A stretch of 64,000 bases of DNA, taken from contig JAPDRN010000012.1 of assembly GCA_030247855.1 (NCBI GenBank), positions 62,001 to 126,000 on the forward strand. Reading direction: 5' to 3'. This DNA comes from Knufia peltigerae (lineage: Eukaryota > Ascomycota > Eurotiomycetes > Chaetothyriales > Trichomeriaceae). The notes under the pieces were generated by a model that saw only the letters and a list, made by a program, of their open reading frames with translations, ran no database searches and had not been told where the DNA came from. Made by a program: the position numbers and the translations under genes. This document shows positions 10,153 to 21,428 of the stretch, piece after piece; positions within the stretch are counted from its first letter, which is position 1; the number at the start of each line of letters is the position of its first letter.

Positions 10153-12519
10153 ATGAGTCGGCGCATGGGAAGCAGCTGCAAGGCATGCCGTAAGGCTAGA
10201 ATTGGATGCGATCTCATCCTTCAGCAAGGCGAAGATCCATGCACAAATTGTGTACGGAGGAAGAAATTATGCAGCCCTCAAGGCCATGTATGTGATTCCA
10301 TGCTATTCCTGTTCTGGCTATTGACAATCCCCTTCTAGCAGGATACGGCGGAGGGCCAACGCCATCCTCGTCAAAATGTCAAACCAGCCTCAGAAACACG
10401 GCAAGCACTGACGCAGAATCCAAGGTCACCGATCTCGACAGGCTCAGCATCTGTGGTAGAGCCTTTCAGCTTTGATTTGGAAGAGATTGCCACTCGACGG
10501 ACGCAAGCGACGCTGTTGCATGACTTGCTCTGTGACATTTTCATTTCACTCTTTGAGTCTCGCTTCTCACTTTGGCTCGGTGACAGTTGTTGTCCGTACC
10601 TAGATGTGACGACGGTAGGTCATTGGTGAGCAAGCCTGATTAGATTTCAAGATTAACACAGAGTGCGACAGGGGACCAAGTCGTTCGTAACGAGAATAGC
10701 CATTGAACTTGATGAACGCCGTTCAACAGATCAAGACGTGTCATCAACCGCCTCAGATCTCCTCTCACCCATCTCGAGATCCTCAACTGGAAGGAGCACC
10801 CGTGATGCGATCTTAGATGATGCACTGCGCCATTCCATCTATGCTTATGCAGCACGTTGGCTCCCGGTTCGAAGTGCTCTTGATGTTGCAAATCCAGGAG
10901 ATACTGCTAGGTCGAGAACCAAGCAGCAACAAATACGTGAACAGTTCTGGTACAAGGCACGCGAAGGCGTTCATGCTGCACTCACTCGACCGAGCTGGCG
11001 TTCTGTCCTCGCCCTTTTGCTCTTCACATTGACGGAAATGCCGATAAACAATGATGACCCGGGGATCAGTGATCTCTGCACACAAACCTTGTTCCACCAC
11101 TTCGTGCGACTTACCTCCCCATTTAAACAGTCGGCTGCCCGCCCACTGGCTCAAAGTACGACGTCTATTCCCCTTGCACAAACAGCTGTGGAATATAGCA
11201 TGCCGCCAAAGCAGAAACTCGAAATTAACCCAAGAACTCAACACCTACAAGACTCAATATATTGGCTTGGAGTGCTTTGCGATAGTAGCAGATCATTGAT
11301 ACGACAATCTCCTCCTGTATTACTGCCAGGCAGATCAGGGGAGAGACGAGTTTGGGATTTTATTCGTCAACGAACTGTCATCTTTGATCAATCTTTTCGA
11401 GTACTACACGATTCCCCACTTCCTCTCCCGGCCGATGTCATTGTCGTGGTGCTGCAACATGCGTCGGCATGCAAGACAATGTATCTCGGCGTCTTGAACC
11501 AGTTCTGTGATGCAGCCTTCTATCACAAGCTCGAGCCGGTGGAGGATGCAGCGCGACGAGTATCAGATGAATCGAGGAGGTTTCATGATGTCTTTGACAG
11601 ACTACTGGCCATGTGCGCACGAGAATACCTGACCATGAGTTCAGAGAACCAGATCCACTATCGTAAGTTTGTACACACGTCTAGTTGTATGGTTGTGGTG
11701 CACGAGGTGCTGACACATTACACAGTACTCTTAATCACCCACTACCATCTTGGTTCCTTGATACTGGCAGACATGCTCGACACCCTGGGCAGCGTTCCCG
11801 AACCCTTATCGGACCCTAACACAATACGCCTGAATGCCTGCAAAGCAATCATTAACGCACTGACTTTGCCAATGAACTACGATCGGTACTCCCAGGAAGA
11901 CTCACCCTATGCTAGCCGACTACTGTGTGATCCAACTCCAGAACTCATGGTCGAAGTTCTTGCTAGGACCGGCAATGCCATATTCACAGTCCATCGAGAT
12001 GGGAAGATTGAAGTCCATACAGCACAAATCATGCTCTCCTTCGTTTTCAGTGCGTTGACTGTCTTGTGCGCAATATCCGTCAGCGCTTCATTTGTCTTGT
12101 CCTCCCTCACGCATATCGCATCAAGCGACGGGCTGAAGATTAAGACGGACAACCAGTCTTCCGCAGATGGGCTGGTCGCCAGACAGAAAGACATTCAGCT
12201 CCTTTCTCGATGCGACACACAGTACGTCGGGGAGTTTTTGAGGGAGGCACAGATCCAGACGAACATGAATATTTTGACGTTGGACGGAACCATTAAGAAA
12301 TACGAAAAAACACCATCATCTCTGACCTCTACCGTGTCCCAGGATTCCCATATGATGGACGATGTATTTGCGAGCTGCTCTTCAGCCCTAGAGGCATCTG
12401 CCTCCGCCTTCCAAGCGAGTCTCAATGAGACCTGGTTGGTATCGAGTATCCCGACTCCAGCCACGTCACAAGCGGAGCTCAGCGTGCACGATGTGATGAT
12501 AGAAGTGTCCGAGACATGA
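10153..12519 (+). CDS. Zn2Cys6 fungal transcription factor, likely cluster regulator
   Basis: Exons 10153..10287, 10339..10614, 10672..11662 and 11726..12519; 731 residues. The zinc cluster is at residues 9-40 with Cys9, 12, 19, 30, 33 and 40, spacing CX2CX6CX10CX2CX6C. The middle section reads like the fungal transcription-factor regulatory region and includes hydrophobic helices. The first acceptor is a TAGCAG tandem, so one Gln (CAG, 10339..10341) may be included or skipped. The third intron is 63 bases, in phase and stop-free, with GTAAGT, a CTGAC branch site and CAG; it is probably removed but could be retained. Position between transporter and P450 suggests that it controls this cluster. 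The target site is not known. Confidence 0.85.
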
Positions 12520-13562
12520 TCCAGTTTGGACTGCTTGCCGCTTATGGCTATATAAAGAGACGGGGCTTCATCGGCAGTAATGATCCTATGTAAGTCATAG
12601 GCTGCATGGATATGGATAGATATACTTGGAGAGGATGTTACGATTACAATAGCATGGCGTATCAAATTGAGTGTTAGGCGCCCAGGCGACAAGGTAACAT
12701 TGACAGAATGTAACAATACTTCAAGACTTGGCTGTACAAAGAACTTCTGTACATCTATCATTTGTTCTAGAAGGCATCAAAGTCGAGCGATTGAAGAAAT
12801 GACAATAGAGCACCAATAATGATTTACTGCCTAAGATGTCTCTGTTGAGTCTCTTTTCTCTCGTGTGTCGTTCCTTCACGCTCGAACTACTTGACGCACT
12901 CCTTCTCTCCATACGTCGCAACAATAAAAATTATTCTCACCTAGAAAGAGCTTGGATTGAAACCAAGAATGCTGACAACACCACTGAGTAGAGGTGAGCG
13001 AAGCTGACAACGATTACAACGTCGATGTCCGAATCGGACCGCGATGGCCAATTTTAGCCACTGGACACGCAATGCATCTCGATGAGCCCAAAGATGAAGT
13101 CAGGAACCTGGTTGGCTTCACCGTTCCTTCTATGCTTCGATAGAATGGCATCGGGAATTACAATATGCCACACAAGGAAAAAGGTGCGGTGTTCGGCCTC
13201 GCATCTTTGCTGGCGGCCACTCTGTTCTGTTCAGCGGAACCCGAGTTTCGCACACGTGAACGGCTCTCACGAACTTCACACAATTTACTTCCTGTCCCGC
13301 TTCCCGCTTGTACCAGGCGCGAGCACTGGGCTTGGGCCGACGCACCCCAGGATCATGGATCGTTCAACCCCTTTGGGACCGAACACGAGCTTACCGCAAG
13401 GGACCCCCGCATGAGCCCAATCTAGCGGGTCGTCCATGTCAATGCCCGGGGAATGGACCACAGGTATCGGTCAAGGCAGTTTCTCTTAAATGACAGTCAC
13501 CTTGGTGGTATGGCCCCTCGAGGCTCTTCTGCGTTGCACAACGCACACCAAAAACTTTCAGA
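12520..13562. other. Intergenic region, P450 promoter
   Basis: About 1.04 kb with no supportable gene; overlapping short frames from 13082 to 13753 have no domain character. It contains CACGTGAACGGC at 13253..13264, a weaker relative (10 of 12) of the CACGTGACCGGA sites in the cluster. Confidence 0.5.
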
Positions 13563-15416
13563 ATGGAGACTCAGACACTGATTTTGCTCGTTGTGGGAGC
13601 TCTCTCCCTCATCCTTCTCAGTTGTGTCCAAACCGTCTTCAGAAAAGGCCTCAGGAACATTCCTGGCCCATTTTGGGCGAGGCTCTCATCCTTGTACCGA
13701 GTTTCAATGGTTCGTCGCGGAGACGGAGTGCAGAACTATATCGCCCTCCATGAAAAGTACGGTCCAGTTGTACGGACAGGTCCGTTTCATGTCTCGGTGG
13801 CAGACCCTCAGGTGGTGCCGCTCGTCTACGGAATAGCGAGCAAATTTAGAAAGGTAGGCCTTTATCGTCGTTGCTGTCTACAATCTCTTGCATCAGGACT
13901 AACGTGCAACACAGTCCGGCTTCTACAGCTTGAGCGTGCCCTTCTACGAAGGCAAGCCCCTCGACAACATGTTCACAGCCGTCGACCCCGGGCTGCATCG
14001 GGCTCTTCGAGCTCCGACGGTTCAGGTCTTCTCCATGACCAATCTGCGCAACTACGAGAAACCAATCGACGAATGTACAGAGATTCTGATGAAAATGCTC
14101 CATGACGTCGACGGTCAGGTTATCGATTATACCGAGTGGTTTCAATGGTATGCCTTCGACGTGATATCCAGCATAACGTTTCAGTCACGGCTGGGCTTTC
14201 TGGAGAAGATGGGCGATGTGGACGAAATGTTCGAGGGAAGCAGTACGTTTGCGTACTACTTTGGCGTGTTGGGTCAGTTACCATGGTTGCATCCATACTT
14301 GCTGGGTAACCAGCTTCTCTTGAAGGTGATGACCACATTGTTTCCCGATGCACCTGACCCGACTGGCAAACTGTTCACGGTAAGTGTCTGGAGAGACCTA
14401 GAGACATGTCGCTCGCAAAGACTAACCAAGATCGGCAATTGCTAGAACATTGAACGCGAGATCCAACGCTACGATCAGGAAGAGAAGCTCTCCGATCGTA
14501 AAGACTTTCTGTCTCAACTTCGAGCCAAAGACGATCCAGATCGAGAAGGGCACAAGCGAGATTTGATGAACTCCTTGTCTAACAATATGTTGGTTTGCCC
14601 TTAGACTCTGTTTCCGCCCTCCACTTCCAACATATGTCTTTTCACGTAAACTAGAGACTGACTTAGGGACGAACAGCCTCGCTGGAAGCGAAACAACCGC
14701 CATCTCACTCCGCTCGATATTTTACTTCCTTAGCAAAACACCACGAGCCTACAAGACGCTTGTCAGCGATATTCTTGAAGCCCAACAAGCAGGTCGTTTG
14801 TCGAGTATCATCAAATATGACGAAGCCCAAAAATTGCCATTCTTGTAAGCCTGTGTCGTCCCTCATCCCAAATATCATGGGCTGACTTCGACGTATATAG
14901 ACAAGCGGTGATCAAAGAAGCTCTGCGCCTGCACGCTCCAACCTGCTTCCCACTTGAGCGCATCGTGCCAGCTGAGGGTACCCAGATAGGAGGCTATTTC
15001 GTGCCCGGAGGCTGCGTCATAAGCACGATGGCTCCGTTGATGAACAAGAACAAGGAAGTCTTCGGCGCGGACGCTGAAGAATTCCGTCCGGAGCGATGGT
15101 TGAACCAGGATTCGGAGAGACTAAAATTGATGGAAAGGACATTCTTTACTGTATGTTGCTGCCCCTTGTCTTACGAGGCAGTATTGAATGCCCTTACTTA
15201 CCGGTCGCACAGTTTGGCCATGGCTCCCGTTCATGCATAGGCAAGAATATCGCCTTGTTGGAAATTACGAAGCTTGTGCCGCAGATCTTGAGGGAGTTTG
15301 ATGTATCGTGGGCGTCGCCCAAGAAAGAGTGGACGACAGAGTCATATTGGTTCTGCATGCAGAAGGATGTGGTGTTTCGGTTTACTGCGCGGGATGGTGG
15401 TAAGGCGGAAGAATGA
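13563..15416 (+). CDS. Cytochrome P450 monooxygenase
   Basis: Six exons: 13563..13853, 13915..14379, 14446..14588, 14677..14844, 14901..15150 and 15213..15416; 506 residues, typical for microsomal P450s. The N-terminus is a membrane anchor (LILLVVGALSLILLSCV) followed by the Pro-rich hinge NIPGPFW. The I-helix motif AGSETT is at 302-307, ExxR is Glu362/Arg365 in KEALRLH, FRPERW is the PERF-type motif, and FGHGSRSCIG is the haem loop with Cys447. The donor of intron 3 is weak (GTTGGT at 14589), but it is the choice that restores NNILAGSETTAI; another splice is possible there. It would hydroxylate or demethylate a hydrophobic substrate at the endoplasmic reticulum using a P450 reductase. Substrate unknown; position suggests a step in the same catabolic or biosynthetic cluster. 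Confidence 0.92.
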
Positions 15417-16523
15417 GAGAATATTGTTGGGAGTATTCAGTGCTCTGTACCAACTCTGATCAACATACTCCTGAATGGTGGTTGTCTCATCAATTGTGGT
15501 GACAGACCTGTATGTAATGCGTGTGATCTTCGCTCTGGTTGAGCCAGAGATACTCCGTATATAGAACCTCGTTGTCGTCGATGAACATGACATGACTACA
15601 ATCGAATCTACGACGGACACTACGAGTACAGAGTAAATGAAGTCATGGAAATGAAGTACAAGATGAAACAAGGCCACTTCAGGGCGATAGGTATTACGCA
15701 CACGGACCTCTGCATTAAGCACAAGGCTATAGTTCTCGCTGGAGTTACCCCCAACTGCCATTCGCTATAGAGATACCTTTGTAAAAGGCACACGACTGAG
15801 TAACCAATAATTTAGTCGTTATTACTGTACTTGTTAGTGTCTCGGTGCTCGTCATTCACAATATTCTCAAGGATGTCTCTTGACCTAATTGGATCTTGTC
15901 GGTAATTGTTTCAGAGGTGGGTGTGCGTAATACCTACCGCCCTGAAGTGGACTGTAGGGAGGACTGTACAGTGGGGACGCGCTTATTCCCAGCCTCGCGT
16001 GGCTTGAGCTTCAGGCCCAGACGAGGCCCTAACAAAGGCTCCAAAGACCCTGGACAATCCACTCGAAACCCCACTAAGATGCCAACCACGTTGATTTCAT
16101 CTTTGGACACTTGATTGTTTGGAAAATAGAAAGGCAGGCCATCGCACGGCCTCGTCTATGTCTCTTGCGCTTCTCCTCTACTCCGGAAAGACATTCGCTT
16201 GCGCATAGACGAACACCAACCTCATGTACTGTGATTACACAGATCACCGGTTGAACATCTTCTGAGGATCTGTCTCCAAGGCGGGCCTTTCCGTTCGCTA
16301 TCTCGTTATCTCCAACCCACCGTTCAGCTACTTGTACCTTGGCCGCTGTCAGGAGAGTGTCAGGGACAGCAGGAGGCACAAACTATTGGGCTCCGAGCAA
16401 AAGACACAAAGCACTTGACAGGACTCAAGGTGCCGATTCTGGCAGTGAGTCCAGGAAAAGGCGCAGATCAAAGACCACCCCCGAATCCTGCAGGCCTGAA
16501 TCCGGCAAATTGCATCATCCGAC
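15417..16523. other. Intergenic region with a candidate MITE
   Basis: About 1.1 kb between the P450 and the next gene. It holds a pair of 37-base inverted repeats (15674..15710 and 15914..15950) and two TAC(A/G)GAGTA-type motifs (15551 and 15627). No gene was recognised. Confidence 0.6.
15674..15950. mobile_element. Candidate MITE (non-autonomous DNA element) of 277 bases
   Basis: The two ends, 15674..15710 and 15914..15950, are inverted copies that match at 34 of 37 positions. They start CCACTTCAGGGCG and end CGCCCTGAAGTGG. The inside has no coding sequence. Size, terminal inverted repeats and intergenic position fit a miniature inverted-repeat transposable element. I could not identify a clear target-site duplication, so the exact borders are uncertain. 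Alternatives are a hairpin-forming regulatory element or a remnant of a larger transposon. Confidence 0.5.
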
Positions 16524-17858
16524 ATGTCTCGAGACAACTTCCAAGATGGTCTAGGTCAACCACCACAACGCCTGTCGCCGTGTCTTGATGTGGACGATAA
16601 TACCACTGCAATATCCCTTCCTCCTCCACTTCCCACCAGAGGTCATCAACGATCACGAACTGCCGTAGAGCTACCGCCTTTGTTTGCCCGAACCCAATCA
16701 TCATCACCTACACGAGCCTCGACCTTTCTGCCTTTCCTACGCCCTCAAAGTACTCGCTCGTTGTCTCCGGAGAGGATTTCTGTCGCAGAGACCACTGCAG
16801 AGTCGACTGTCTCAGGAGATCCGTCAGTCACAAAGAAAAGAACAACAGGGGCAGTGGAGAGGCTGGCAAGTTGGTTCGAAGGAAGTTCAGAACCAGTCAA
16901 TATAACATTGGTCCCATCGCCGAGGAAAGAGAAGACAGATCCACTCGTCGAAACAGAAAATATGGACAATATATTCTCTGCCAGTCACGGTTCCAGAGAA
17001 GACAACCTCACTCGCCGGCGCCCCCAGGAGAGGCCAACGAATGCGAGCACTTCGAGATTCAGTTTCTTTCGCAAGTCCACGGTCTCAGTACCACACGAGA
17101 CTCTTGGAGAAGATGAGCTGGTGAATATGAACGTCGAGGAGGCGCTCTACCCACACGGGCGCCCAGATGAATATTCACCCGCCGCCTTCAAGAACCTGGA
17201 ACAGAATGCCGAAGGCACCATACGTCGATTCCAACATGCCTATACAGAGCAGCAACTGTCTCTCAGGCAGACCACATCAACCAAGAATGTGCAATCGGAT
17301 GAGCTGGAAGCCGCACAGACGAGGAATGAACATTTAAAAATGCAATTACAGGAGATGGCCGAGAGGGCGACAGAGCAGGAGAGAATGATCGCCCAGCTAC
17401 GATCAGAACTGGCGGCACAACAATCATCACTGGCTACATTTAGGTCTCAGCAACAACAAAGTGTCAGGATGGTTTCGGACGACGGTTCAAATGAGCCCGA
17501 TTCCACCACGCCCAGGTCAAGGTATCGAAGAAAACGGTCATCCGATATCTCGACATCTGGTGAGTCCGAGCTGGGATCGGACGTCAGTTCTGTTGTGAGT
17601 GTGTTCTCGGAGCCACTATCGTCAGTTCCGTCACGGACGACTTCCATCATTGCAAGTCCTGTATCGAAAATTTCTACGATCGGTGGGAGGGAACAGGATT
17701 GCCCAAATTGTCATGGCATGCATACGAACGAGGCATGGGATGTTATGAACGTGATGAGAGCAGAGTCGACGGCATTGAAGCAACGAATAGCCCAGTTGGA
17801 GAGCGCTCAAGATGATGCTCTTGATTTCTTGAGCGGATTGAGATTGACAGGAAGATGA
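16524..17858 (+). CDS. Conserved-looking fungal protein with disordered N-terminus and coiled coil, function unknown
   Basis: A single-exon frame of 444 residues. Residues 1 to about 200 are Ser/Pro/Thr-rich and look disordered. About 210-320 form a coiled coil (SDELEAAQTRNEHLKMQLQ... and IAQLRSELAAQ). Near the end is a compact CPNCHGMH motif (a CxxC followed by His), then a second short helix (RAESTALKQRIAQLESAQ). The CxxC-x-x-H could bind metal or support a fold; nothing proves it. I do not recognise a named family. Length, codon use and a sensible start (MSRDNF) support a real gene. Confidence 0.7.
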   Translation: MSRDNFQDGLGQPPQRLSPCLDVDDNTTAISLPPPLPTRGHQRSRTAVELPPLFARTQSSSPTRASTFLPFLRPQSTRSLSPERISVAETTAESTVSGDPSVTKKRTTGAVERLASWFEGSSEPVNITLVPSPRKEKTDPLVETENMDNIFSASHGSREDNLTRRRPQERPTNASTSRFSFFRKSTVSVPHETLGEDELVNMNVEEALYPHGRPDEYSPAAFKNLEQNAEGTIRRFQHAYTEQQLSLRQTTSTKNVQSDELEAAQTRNEHLKMQLQEMAERATEQERMIAQLRSELAAQQSSLATFRSQQQQSVRMVSDDGSNEPDSTTPRSRYRRKRSSDISTSGESELGSDVSSVVSVFSEPLSSVPSRTTSIIASPVSKISTIGGREQDCPNCHGMHTNEAWDVMNVMRAESTALKQRIAQLESAQDDALDFLSGLRLTGR

Positions 17859-18572
17859 GGAAAGAGGACATGAATTGCGTACCGCGCTCTGGATGCGGTA
17901 CATTCATTCTGTCTGGGATTGGGGGCGATGGCGATGACTTCTACCGTGTAAATCTAGCATTCATTATGCACATTTATGGCTATTATATACACAAGAGGTT
18001 TTGCAGACAATACCTGGAGTATTGCAGAGTGTATATGGAGTATCTATGTTTACCCTTTTCCTCATGCGTAGACTACCAGACATATCTAACTCCTGAGTTA
18101 TTGTACTCTATACTGCGGCAAGGCTGCGCTCGCTGCGCCCCATTCCCCCCAGCCACCTAAACCAACAAACACCAGCCACATCTAAAGACGCGTTTGACGT
18201 GTATCCAATCAACAGGCACTTCAACCTCATCATTTCGGGTTGAATATCTTGTCACCACCAGGCAAACCACTTGCCTAACTACTTGCCTACGACAAGCCCA
18301 TCTCGTTCTGGACCGAATGATATTACGGGGTACTCCGTATCCATCCTGCATTTTCTCTGCAAATCATTCCGAATGGCATACTCTGTATCTGTGTCTGCAG
18401 TTTGAAGACTTGCAGTATTTTGACCAGTGCTAACAATCCCACTTCCGCTTTTGCTTCAACAAGTACATTCACTTTTGACTTTGACTACAGACATCCAACA
18501 TCTCACATTCTTCCTTTTGTTTTTACCTTGAGAACAGACTGATCCGACAGACAAGAAAGACTCCTTTGAACA
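17859..18572. other. Intergenic region
   Basis: 714 bases with TACTCCGTA at 18331..18339 and TACTCTGTA at 18379..18387. Pyrimidine-rich sequence precedes the next start codon. No gene seen. Confidence 0.5.
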
Positions 18573-20084
18573 ATGTCCTTCAGTGGACGCACTCCTGAAT
18601 CTCTACTCCCTCGATCTGACTCGAAGAACCCCGCCACGACATGCAGAGGCATAACATCCACAGGTCGGCCGTGTCGAAGAGCCCTGGCTGCATCCCCAAA
18701 GACTTCCCCGGCACCGTCACCGACGAGAAGTGCCGGTGTCCTCGCCGTGTTGGAGGAACAGAATGCAGCCGCATTCTACTGCTGGCAACACAAAGATCAA
18801 GCTGAACGATTATTAGCCTCCGCCAAACAACACAAAACGACCCTACATCCACTCAAGGAGAAGTCGAGTATTGACACCTTGGTTGAGAGAGTTGGAGTGT
18901 TAGATTTGGACGAAAGTGTACTGGATCAACGCAAAAGGCATCGTCGACGACACGAGTCAACCAAGCACAATGTTGGCGGCCCAATGACGACAACGAGACG
19001 TGAGACTCTCCCGGCTGGATGGACAGATATGCAGAGTCCAATTATGAAAGTGCCTGAGAACATGTCATACCAAAAAATTCACCATAGACCGACACCGCCG
19101 CCGCCGCCGAGATCGAACGTAAAACTATCATGGGCATGTTGTATCCAGACTGCGGACGATGATGATGACTATCCACCTCCTCGAACGCATCGACCTCGAG
19201 AAAGACAGCCTTCAAGGCCTCACCCATCGAATAGTAGCCATGATTACGGCTACGCCAGACCATCTACAAGACCAGAACAATCTGCACCTGTACCTGCTCG
19301 CCCGAGTATGACCCAACGCCCAGATAGACCACTCCACACCACCACACAGTCTTCACCGTCAGCTACATTACCGCGCCCACCACTTACTTCGTCGCTTCCA
19401 TCCCACAAGACCAACTCGGAAACAAGAGCGTTGTTGTCTCTGATTCCATCAACACTCTCTCCACAGACCACATCACTTTTGCTTACCGAACTTTCCCGAC
19501 CCATCTCCCCCGCCGATGAGACAGGATACATTTACATATTCTGGCTCACTCCGGCCTCGGAATCGTCGAAGCCTGACGATGAGACGGCATCTTCATTACT
19601 CGACGATGGTGACGCCGCCGAAGTGTATACGCGCTCGACACAAGCTCAAGCTCAAGCTCTTCAACGGTACGCTTCCGTCCGCCGGCCCTTGCACGGTCGC
19701 GTGCAACGAACCGTGATGCTCAAGATCGGACGGGCGGAGAATGTACACCGTCGTCTGACACAGTGGACGAAGCAGTGTGGTCAAAACATTACTCTTGTTC
19801 GATATTACCCTTATGCCACGACCGCCTCGCCTAACGGAGCCACCAAATCTCGATCGTCAGGTCCTGGCGGTGGTGAAGACCCAAGTAAAAAAGTTCCGCA
19901 TGTCCATCGCGTCGAACGTCTGATTCATCTCGAACTAGCGGAGAAGAGGGTGGCCAACAAGGCCGAGTGTGAAGCCTGTGGTCGAGTGCATCAGGAGTGG
20001 TTCGAGATTGAGGCCACGAGGGCAGGATTAAAGGGTGTGGATGAGGTTATTCGACGGTGGGTAGGGTGGGCTCAAAGACAGTGA
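18573..20084 (+). CDS. T5orf172 (GIY-YIG superfamily) domain protein
   Basis: A single exon of 503 residues. An N-terminal segment CRGITSTGRPCRRAL, with CYWCQH-like spacing after it (AAFYCWQHKDQA), resembles a small Cys/His module. A long Pro/Ser/Arg-rich disordered middle (about 80-300) follows. The C-terminal domain opens with GYIYIFWLT, continues VMLKIGRAENVHRRLTQWTKQCG, then HVHRVERLIHLELAEKR and CGRVHQEWFEIE, the known pattern of the T5orf172/MUG113 family. This family derives from the GIY-YIG nuclease fold; most fungal members have no proven activity. Nuclear or meiotic DNA-related roles are inferred from MUG113 only. Confidence 0.85.
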   Translation: MSFSGRTPESLLPRSDSKNPATTCRGITSTGRPCRRALAASPKTSPAPSPTRSAGVLAVLEEQNAAAFYCWQHKDQAERLLASAKQHKTTLHPLKEKSSIDTLVERVGVLDLDESVLDQRKRHRRRHESTKHNVGGPMTTTRRETLPAGWTDMQSPIMKVPENMSYQKIHHRPTPPPPPRSNVKLSWACCIQTADDDDDYPPPRTHRPRERQPSRPHPSNSSHDYGYARPSTRPEQSAPVPARPSMTQRPDRPLHTTTQSSPSATLPRPPLTSSLPSHKTNSETRALLSLIPSTLSPQTTSLLLTELSRPISPADETGYIYIFWLTPASESSKPDDETASSLLDDGDAAEVYTRSTQAQAQALQRYASVRRPLHGRVQRTVMLKIGRAENVHRRLTQWTKQCGQNITLVRYYPYATTASPNGATKSRSSGPGGGEDPSKKVPHVHRVERLIHLELAEKRVANKAECEACGRVHQEWFEIEATRAGLKGVDEVIRRWVGWAQRQ

Positions 20085-20440
20085 TGATGATGATCATTTA
20101 CGAACAGCATCCGTACAGAGTAATTCCTGCTCGCTGTGATGAGACAAACTTGAATGACTTGAATGACAGAAGATGAACATATTATGCATGACCATTTTCC
20201 ATAAACAAGGAAATGAAAACAGAGATACAGTGACAAGAACATAAAACACAGAGACAAATCCATACGCTAGATGCAAACATTTTACAAGGCATGTTGTACA
20301 GAGTAGCTATCCTACCACCATCAGTACATGTCCGCTTTCTTGATGATAATGTACAACTTTAGGCCACCTATATAGACAATATTGTCACCCCGATTTATTC
20401 TGATAGATACCAAGTCAATGCGACATTGTCTACCTTATAT
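20085..20440. other. Intergenic region between convergent genes
   Basis: 356 bases holding 3' untranslated sequence of both neighbours, with two TACAGAGTA motifs (20114..20122 and 20297..20305). Confidence 0.5.
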
Positions 20441-21428
20441 TTATAAACGAGGTTCATGGAACGGCTTCTTGTCGGAACCGTCCACTGACGAAGACGAAGC
20501 ATCCACGTTTTGGACGGGCTCTTCATAGTCCTCAAACTCCGCCATCTCATCCCCCGTCTCCTGTTGAGGTGGTGCTAGCATATCCTCCATGTTCCCCTGA
20601 CCGTACAACATTCGGGCATCTTCCCATGACAATTGTCGATCGGCGAGGACGTTTCGAATTTGGTACATTGTTTTACGGATCTAGTAGTCGAAAGAAGCGA
20701 TTAGCATCTTGGAAATGGAAAGAAAAGACGAGTTGGCTTGCTTTGTGACAGTGGGTGAGTGATATGCTATTGATAAAACGTACCGTTTTGACTCGTTCTT
20801 CATATTCGGCGACACCGTAACCTGCTCTCAGTCGTTTCCTCTCTTTTTCTCTGGTCATTACGACGTTTTGTTCCTTGACGCAGACCCAGTATAGCTTGTG
20901 TAGATCGTCGTAAGATTTTTGAGCGAGTTCGGTATGGGTCCATGACCGGCCTAAGATTGAGCGGTGATTAGCATAGTGTTGCTTCCGGCTTTACGTCGGG
21001 CAAGGGGAGTCAGAAGAAGGATAAGCATCCTTACCGTGACTTGACTCGACATCTGGAGCAAGCATAGGTTTTCTGTCGTTGTTGAAGAACCCCCATAGTC
21101 CGTGGTCATCAGATCCTGCGTATTGTGCGTCCGTTCCTCTGTGGTCCCTTGCGACGGGCACGGGAAGAGGGTGCATCCATAGACCTTGTGTCGTTCTTGG
21201 ACCTGTTCGACGAATCGCAGAGACACCTCTTTGCTTGTTCTTCTCCCCACCTGCGGCCTGACCTATCTGGTGCGCCTTGTTGCGCTTCGGTTTGCTGGCG
21301 TACGATCGGGAAAAAATTGTCGCTGTAGGAGCTGCTGCTGCCGGTCTTGCAAAAGCTGGGGCGAGGAAGACCGGAACGCTTGTCGAGGTGGAAGAGGAGT
21401 AGGACAAGCTCCTGGCGATGGAAGCCAT
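20441..21428 (-). CDS. Mitochondrial large-subunit ribosomal protein uL29m (MRPL47 / Mrpl4 family)
   Basis: Exons in gene order 21428..21035, 20950..20784 and 20680..20441, with introns of 84 and 103 bases; 266 residues. The N-terminus (MASIARSLSYSSST...IFSRSYASKPKRNK) is a basic, Ser/Ala-rich mitochondrial presequence. The core contains LWGFFNNDR, then RSWTHTELAQKSYDDLHKLYWVCVKEQN, then MTREKERKRLRAGYGVAEYEERVKTIRKTMYQIRNVL, which is the MRPL47 signature. The C-terminus is acidic. The protein sits in the mitoribosomal large subunit near the exit tunnel. The first real ATG is at 21428. It is divergent from SMC2 with a 365-base shared promoter. Confidence 0.93.
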
